64,000 nt of DNA. It comes from Streptomyces sp. TG1A-60 (GTDB taxonomy: Bacteria; Actinomycetota; Actinomycetes; Streptomycetales; Streptomycetaceae). A program made the position numbers and the translations under genes. Positions within the stretch are counted from its first letter, which is position 1; every line of letters begins with the position of its first letter. The stretch covers positions 1,488,001 through 1,552,000 of the forward strand of contig NZ_CP147520.1 in NCBI RefSeq assembly GCF_037201975.1, in the 5' to 3' direction. The notes below the pieces were generated by a model. That model had not been told where the DNA came from. It ran no database searches and saw only the letters and a program-made list of their open reading frames with translations. Below are positions 60,375 to 64,000 of this stretch, piece after piece.

Positions 60375-61748
60375 TCAGCTCCCGGCGGCGATCCGTGCCA
60401 GGCGCCGGGCCTCTTCCCGCGTGGAGCGGGCGACGGCGTCCTCGTCGACGTGCAGCAGGCGGCCGTTCTCCACGATCTGCCGGCCGTTCACGAACGACGC
60501 CGTCACCGGGGCGGCAGCGCCGAAGACCAGGGCGGTCACCGGGTCGGCGATCGACGCGTGGGCGAGGGTGTCGAGTTTCCACAGGACCAGGTCGGCGAGC
60601 TTGCCGGGCTCCAGGGAGCCGATCTCGCCCGCCCGGCCGAGGACTTGGGCGCCGCCGAACGTACCGAGGCGCAGTGCCTGGCGGGCGTTGAGCGCCGCTT
60701 CGCGGTGGGCGCCGAGGCGGTTGATGAGGAGCGCGTTGCGCAGCTCGGTGTGGAGTTCGCCGGACTCGTTGGACGCGGTGCCGTCGACGCCGAGGCCGAC
60801 CGGGACGCCGGCCGCCAGCATGTCCGGGACGCGGGCGATACCCGCGGCCAGCCGGGCGTTGGAGGACGGGCAGTGGGCGACCCCCGTCCTCGTACGGGCG
60901 AAGGCGTCGATGTCGGAGTCGTTCATGTGGACGCAGTGGGCCATCCACACGTCTTCGCCGAGCCAGCCCGTGGACTCGAAGTAGTCGGTCGGGCCCATGC
61001 CGAACAGCTCGTGGCAGAACTTCTCCTCCTCGACCGTCTCCGATCCGTGGGTGTGCAGGCGCACGCCCTTGCGGCGGGCCAACTCGGCTCCCTGCCTGAG
61101 GAGTTCGGTGGAGACGGAGAACGGAGAGCAGGGGGCCACGGCCACCTGGGTCATCGCGCCGAAGGAGGCGTCGTGATGCTCGTCGACGGTCGCCTCGGTG
61201 GCGGCGAGCGCGTCCTCGAGAGTCTCGACGGCGAAGTCCGGGGGCAGCCCGCCGTCCTTCTCGCTGCGGTCCATGGAGCCACGGGCGAGCGTGAAGCGGA
61301 CGCCCGTCTCCCGTGCCGCCCGGATGATGGAGCCCGACAGGTCGCCGGAGCCCTTCGGGAAGACATAGTGGTGGTCCATGGCCGTGGTCACGCCGCCGCG
61401 GGCCATCATGCCGAGCGAGCCCTGGGCCGCCGCGTAGGTCATGCGCTCGTCGATGCGCGCCCAGGTCGGGTAGAGCGCGACGAGCCAGTCGAAGAGGTTG
61501 TGGTCGGTGGCGAGGCCCCGGGTGATCCACTGGTAGAAGTGGTGGTGGGTGTTGACCAGGCCGGGGGTCACCAGATGCCCGGCCGCGTCGATCCGGCGTA
61601 CGACGCCGGTCAGGCCCTCGGGGGCGGTGCCCGCGCCGACCGACTCGATCACGTTGTCCGCGACGACCACATGGCCGGAGGCGTGCTCGGTGTCCTTCGC
61701 GTCCACGGTCGCGATCGCCGCGTTCTCGATGACGATGCGCTGTGCCAT
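60375..61748 (-). CDS. 8-oxoguanine deaminase-like amidohydrolase
   Basis: A 457-residue metal-dependent amidohydrolase of the guanine/8-oxoguanine deaminase and AtzB group. Metal ligands are in LVNTHHHFYQWITRGLA, RLHTHGSET, WMAHCVHMN and GLGVDGTASNE; the SSNARLAAGIA segment is typical of 8-oxoguanine deaminases (EC 3.5.4.32). It deaminates an aminopurine, feeding the uric acid route of the uricase gene upstream. It ends the purine operon (uraD, uraH, uricase, this gene). Guanine as the main substrate is possible. Confidence 0.88.
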   Translation of the reverse strand: MAQRIVIENAAIATVDAKDTEHASGHVVVADNVIESVGAGTAPEGLTGVVRRIDAAGHLVTPGLVNTHHHFYQWITRGLATDHNLFDWLVALYPTWARIDERMTYAAAQGSLGMMARGGVTTAMDHHYVFPKGSGDLSGSIIRAARETGVRFTLARGSMDRSEKDGGLPPDFAVETLEDALAATEATVDEHHDASFGAMTQVAVAPCSPFSVSTELLRQGAELARRKGVRLHTHGSETVEEEKFCHELFGMGPTDYFESTGWLGEDVWMAHCVHMNDSDIDAFARTRTGVAHCPSSNARLAAGIARVPDMLAAGVPVGLGVDGTASNESGELHTELRNALLINRLGAHREAALNARQALRLGTFGGAQVLGRAGEIGSLEPGKLADLVLWKLDTLAHASIADPVTALVFGAAAPVTASFVNGRQIVENGRLLHVDEDAVARSTREEARRLARIAAGS

Positions 61749-61781
61749 CGTTCGTCCCTGCTTCCTGTGTCCGTGTCCGCG

Positions 61782-62708
61782 TCAGAGGCTGGTGAGGTCC
61801 GCGGGGATCCGCGCCTCGCTGCCGTCCCGCAGGACGGTGGCCTCGATGAGGCCGTAGGGGCGGTCGGCGGCGAAGTACACAGCGCCCTCGGCGGTGTCGT
61901 TCTTGAGGCCGAACGGGGCGAGGTCCACCAGGAAGTGGTGCTTGTTCGGCAGGGAGAAGCGGACCTCGTCGATCTCGCTTCGGTGGTCGATGATCCGCGC
62001 GCCCATCTGGTACAGGGTCTGCTGGAGCGAAAGCGAGTACGTCTCCGCGAAGGCCTGGAGCAGGTGCTTCTTGACCTGCTCGTAGGACGTCTCCCAGTCG
62101 GGCGCCTCCCGCTCGTCGTCGGTCCAGTTGAAGCGCCAGCGGCCGGCGACCTCGGTGGCGAGGACGCGGTCGTGCGCCTCGGGGAGGGTCGTGTACTTGT
62201 CCTTGACGTAGCCCCAGAACTCGGAGTCGGTCGAGTTCATGACGGTGAGGTCCTTGAGGCCGGAGACGACCTCCCACGCGGAGCCGTCGTACGTGATCTG
62301 GGCCAGGCGGGTCTCCTGGCCCCTGCGGACGAAGGAGTGCGCACCCTCGCCGGCGTGCTCGATGCGCTCCCAGGTGTACTCCTCGATCCGGATACGCGCC
62401 CGGTGGATCGCCGGTTGGGAGGTCACGAAGTGGCGGGCGAGGTGGATACCGAACTGTTCGGCGGACTCGATGCCGTGCTCCTTGGCGAAGGCGTACACCG
62501 TGTTCTTGGTGGTGTCCGTCGGCAGGACGTTCGCGTTCGAGCCGGAGAGGTGGACCTCGTCCATGTCGCCGCTCAGCGACACCGACACGTTGAGGTCCTT
62601 GACGTGGTGGGTCGCGCCGTCCCGTGTGATCCTGACGACCCTGTTCTCGGCCTTGCCGTACTGGTTCTGCCCCAACACCGGGCGGCCGGGGCGGGCGTTG
62701 TCGGTCAT
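61782..62708 (-). CDS. urate oxidase (uricase)
   Basis: A 308-residue cofactor-free uricase. The two tunnelling-fold domains carry YGKAENRVVRI (catalytic Lys), NVLPTDTTKNTVYAFAKE (Thr-Lys) and a matching second-domain FSLPNKHHFLVDLAPFGLKN. It oxidises uric acid to 5-hydroxyisourate (EC 1.7.3.3), with hydrogen peroxide as by-product. It lies four bases behind the HIU hydrolase gene that handles its product, so the two are co-translated. Confidence 0.95.
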   Translation of the reverse strand: MTDNARPGRPVLGQNQYGKAENRVVRITRDGATHHVKDLNVSVSLSGDMDEVHLSGSNANVLPTDTTKNTVYAFAKEHGIESAEQFGIHLARHFVTSQPAIHRARIRIEEYTWERIEHAGEGAHSFVRRGQETRLAQITYDGSAWEVVSGLKDLTVMNSTDSEFWGYVKDKYTTLPEAHDRVLATEVAGRWRFNWTDDEREAPDWETSYEQVKKHLLQAFAETYSLSLQQTLYQMGARIIDHRSEIDEVRFSLPNKHHFLVDLAPFGLKNDTAEGAVYFAADRPYGLIEATVLRDGSEARIPADLTSL

Positions 62709-62712
62709 GTAG

Positions 62713-63114
62713 CTAGCTCCCTCGGTATACGGAGTAGCCGAACGGGTTGAGCAGCAGCGGCACGTGGTAGTGCTCGCCGGGCGTCACCGCGAAGGTGATG
62801 ACGACCTCGGGGAAGAACACGGCACCGCTGTCCCGGTTCGCGGGGGCGTCCTGCTGCGCATCGGCTTGCTTGTTCGTGGATTCCTCGAGGTACGGCTCGA
62901 CCTCGAAGTCGAGTCGTACCTGGGTCGTCCCCTCCGGCAGGGCCGGCAGGTCCTTGCACCGGCCGTCGGCGTCGGTCGCGGAGCCGCCGAGGTCCTGCCA
63001 GTCGGCCGCGCGCCCGCCGCGGGCGGCGAGCCGGACGGCGACGCCCGCGGCGGGGCGGCCGACGCTGGTGTCCAGGATGTGCGTGGACACCGAGGCGGTG
63101 GTGCTGGTGCTCAT
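62713..63114 (-). CDS. uraH: 5-hydroxyisourate hydrolase
   Basis: A 133-residue transthyretin-like enzyme: STHILDTSVGRPAAGVAVRL at the start, HYHVPLLLNPFGYSVYRGS at the end (the YRGS tail defines HIU hydrolase rather than transthyretin). It converts 5-hydroxyisourate to OHCU. It carries a polar insertion of about 15 residues (TNKQADAQQDAPANRDSG, near 80-97) absent from the shortest enzymes, placed in a surface loop away from the active site. Confidence 0.93.
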   Translation of the reverse strand: MSTSTTASVSTHILDTSVGRPAAGVAVRLAARGGRAADWQDLGGSATDADGRCKDLPALPEGTTQVRLDFEVEPYLEESTNKQADAQQDAPANRDSGAVFFPEVVITFAVTPGEHYHVPLLLNPFGYSVYRGS

Positions 63115-63140
63115 ACGGCCGTCAGCTCTCTTCGGTCTGC

Positions 63141-63650
63141 TCAGTCGTCTCCGACGAGTCGGGTGAGGCGGATGCGGTTGATCTTGCCCAGTTCGGTGCG
63201 GACGATCTCGCGTTCCCGCTCCGGCGCGTTGCCGAGCCGCTCCTTGACCGCGTCGCGCATCTGCTCGCCGGTACGGCCGGTGGCGCAGATCAGGAAGACA
63301 TGGCCGAACTTCTCCTGGTAGGCGAGGTTCAGTTCGAGCATCTGTGCCTTGAGCTCGTCGGGGGCGCCGGCCATGCCGCGCTGCTCGCGGGCCGAGGCCG
63401 GGTCGCCCGGCTTGGGGCGGCCGATCGGCGGGTGTCCGGCCATCGCCTCAGCCAGGTCCTCGGCGGTCAGCTGCGCCATGGCGGCGTCACTGGCGGCGTA
63501 GAGGTCCTCGACGATGGCGTACGGACGGCCGGCGAGCACCCTGCGCCCCCACTCCGCCGAGGCGCACGCCTCGTGGAGCGCCGCGGTGGCCTCGTACTCC
63601 TCCAGGGCGTTGAACCGGGCGAGGCCCGGGGTCGAAGAACGCGAAGTCAC
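63141..63650 (-). CDS. uraD: OHCU decarboxylase
   Basis: A 169-residue 2-oxo-4-hydroxy-4-carboxy-5-ureidoimidazoline decarboxylase, the third enzyme from urate to allantoin. The catalytic region is AMAGHPPIGRPKPGD (His-Pro-x-Ile-Gly motif), and the C-terminal FGHVFLICATGRTGEQMRD and REREIVRTELGKINRIRL are typical. GTG 63650 is chosen because GGAGG lies just before it. First gene of the minus-strand urate operon; an AllR-type site lies upstream at 63715. Confidence 0.93.
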   Translation of the reverse strand: MTSRSSTPGLARFNALEEYEATAALHEACASAEWGRRVLAGRPYAIVEDLYAASDAAMAQLTAEDLAEAMAGHPPIGRPKPGDPASAREQRGMAGAPDELKAQMLELNLAYQEKFGHVFLICATGRTGEQMRDAVKERLGNAPEREREIVRTELGKINRIRLTRLVGDD

Positions 63651-63714
63651 GGGAGCCTCCGTGGCCGTGGTGCTGGACTGGCTACGGCAAGCTAACGCCC
63701 TGCGACGACATCGC

Positions 63715-63731
63715 GTCAACAGTTTGTTGAA
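63715..63731. promoter_or_regulatory. AllR-type operator 3 before the urate operon
   Basis: GTCAACAGTTTGTTGAA has 5-bp matching arms and the same five-base centre as the site at 36373 (TTCAAC-N5-GTTGAA). It lies 65-81 bases upstream of the OHCU decarboxylase start. Confidence 0.6.
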
Positions 63732-63746
63732 AAATCTCGGGTGCCT

Positions 63747-64000
63747 TCAGGCTTCCTTCTCGCGGTTGAGGTAGTTGTAGACGGTGAAGCGGCTGACGCC
63801 GAGCGCGCTCGCGACGGTCTCCACGCCGTGGCGCACGGAGAAGGCGCCGCGTGCCTCCAGTAACCGTACGACCTCCTGCTTGGCCTTGCGATCGAGGTCG
63901 GCGAGCGGCTTGCCCCGCTGGCGCTCCATCGCTGCCAGGATGTGGTCCAGCGACTCGGCGAGCTGCGGCAGCCGTACGGCGACGACGTCGGCGCCCGCCC
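63747..64000 (-). CDS. helix-turn-helix regulator, YheO/DauR-type (C-terminal part)
   Basis: Only the last 84 residues are in the window; the gene enters from the right edge. LAESLDHILAAMERQRGKPL is followed by the HTH_22 domain: DLDRKAKQEVVRLLEARGAF, then SVRHGVETVASALGVSRFTV and YNYLNREKEA. YheO/DauR proteins join an N-terminal PAS-like domain to this helix-turn-helix. It is upstream of the urate operon in the same direction (97 bases to the OHCU start) and may help control it. Confidence 0.85.
   Translation of the reverse strand, partial: AGADVVAVRLPQLAESLDHILAAMERQRGKPLADLDRKAKQEVVRLLEARGAFSVRHGVETVASALGVSRFTVYNYLNREKEA

Noticed and set aside
1..64000. tRNA genes, CRISPR arrays and intact insertion sequences
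   Set aside because: I looked for clover-leaf patterns, regularly spaced repeats and transposase motifs and saw none. Covariance-model and repeat-finder runs would be decisive.

Overview
The window is high-GC DNA (roughly 70% or more G+C by eye) with strong third-position G/C bias, GTG/TTG starts, many overlapping gene ends, and Streptomyces-type protein families (YceI, SPW, DUF1360, DUF5955, HipA_2, LuxR/HisKA_3 two-component systems). It is very probably a Streptomyces chromosome. I see no tRNA, rRNA, CRISPR array or intact insertion sequence.

Layout. 1-2307: end of a ROK-type sugar kinase, a GntR/HutC regulator and a divergent Gfo/Idh/MocA dehydrogenase, with a perfect palindrome between the last two. 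2310-6400: an aldo/keto reductase and an aldehyde dehydrogenase surrounded by decayed genes (P450, membrane protein, SDR). 6400-10714: a LuxR response regulator, a PAS-GAF histidine kinase and an acyl-CoA synthetase. 11142-18522: an aromatic-acid catabolic cluster. It contains a GalC/LigK-type aldolase, GalB-type hydratase, VanB/VanA-type Rieske oxygenase system, alpha/beta hydrolase, CatC-fold isomerase, SDR, and the two subunits of a LigAB-type extradiol dioxygenase. Such a ring-cleavage route is unusual for Streptomyces, which normally use the 3,4-cleavage beta-ketoadipate pathway.

18523-23548 is another degenerate stretch (LLM remnant, a CaiB fragment joined to an AraC tail, an FtsX-like permease remnant). 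It also holds intact YceI, double SnoaL-like and histidine-kinase genes. 23720-27134: SPW protein, DUF2231-Rieske protein, DUF1360 protein and a solitary cytochrome oxidase subunit II. 27273-32774: a three-gene set (S9 peptidase, asparagine-synthase-type amidotransferase, GCS2 carboxylate-amine ligase) resembling systems that make amidated dipeptide osmolytes. 33786-40610: allantoin catabolism (alc, allB, the IclR regulator allR, a MobA-like transferase, malate synthase). 60375-63650: upstream purine degradation (8-oxoguanine deaminase-like, uricase, 5-hydroxyisourate hydrolase, OHCU decarboxylase). The two purine blocks share a 17-bp operator-like inverted repeat, also found in weaker form before malate synthase, suggesting one AllR regulon.

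40612-59848 is mixed. It has a SelW-like/HipA-like overlapping pair, a tyrosine-recombinase remnant, two CNNM/CBS transporters, TerC, a membrane acyltransferase, and two divergent IucA/IucC siderophore synthetases. Then come an exported vWA protein with a coupled partner, an HxlR regulator with twin operators divergent from an alanine-type aminotransferase, small phosphatases, and a secreted GH89 alpha-N-acetylglucosaminidase.

Several otherwise well-conserved genes (malate synthase, acyltransferase, possibly a CNNM protein) carry single-base frameshifts, two of them in or beside C-rich runs. These may be sequencing errors or real lesions, and the text of each entry says where the frame breaks.
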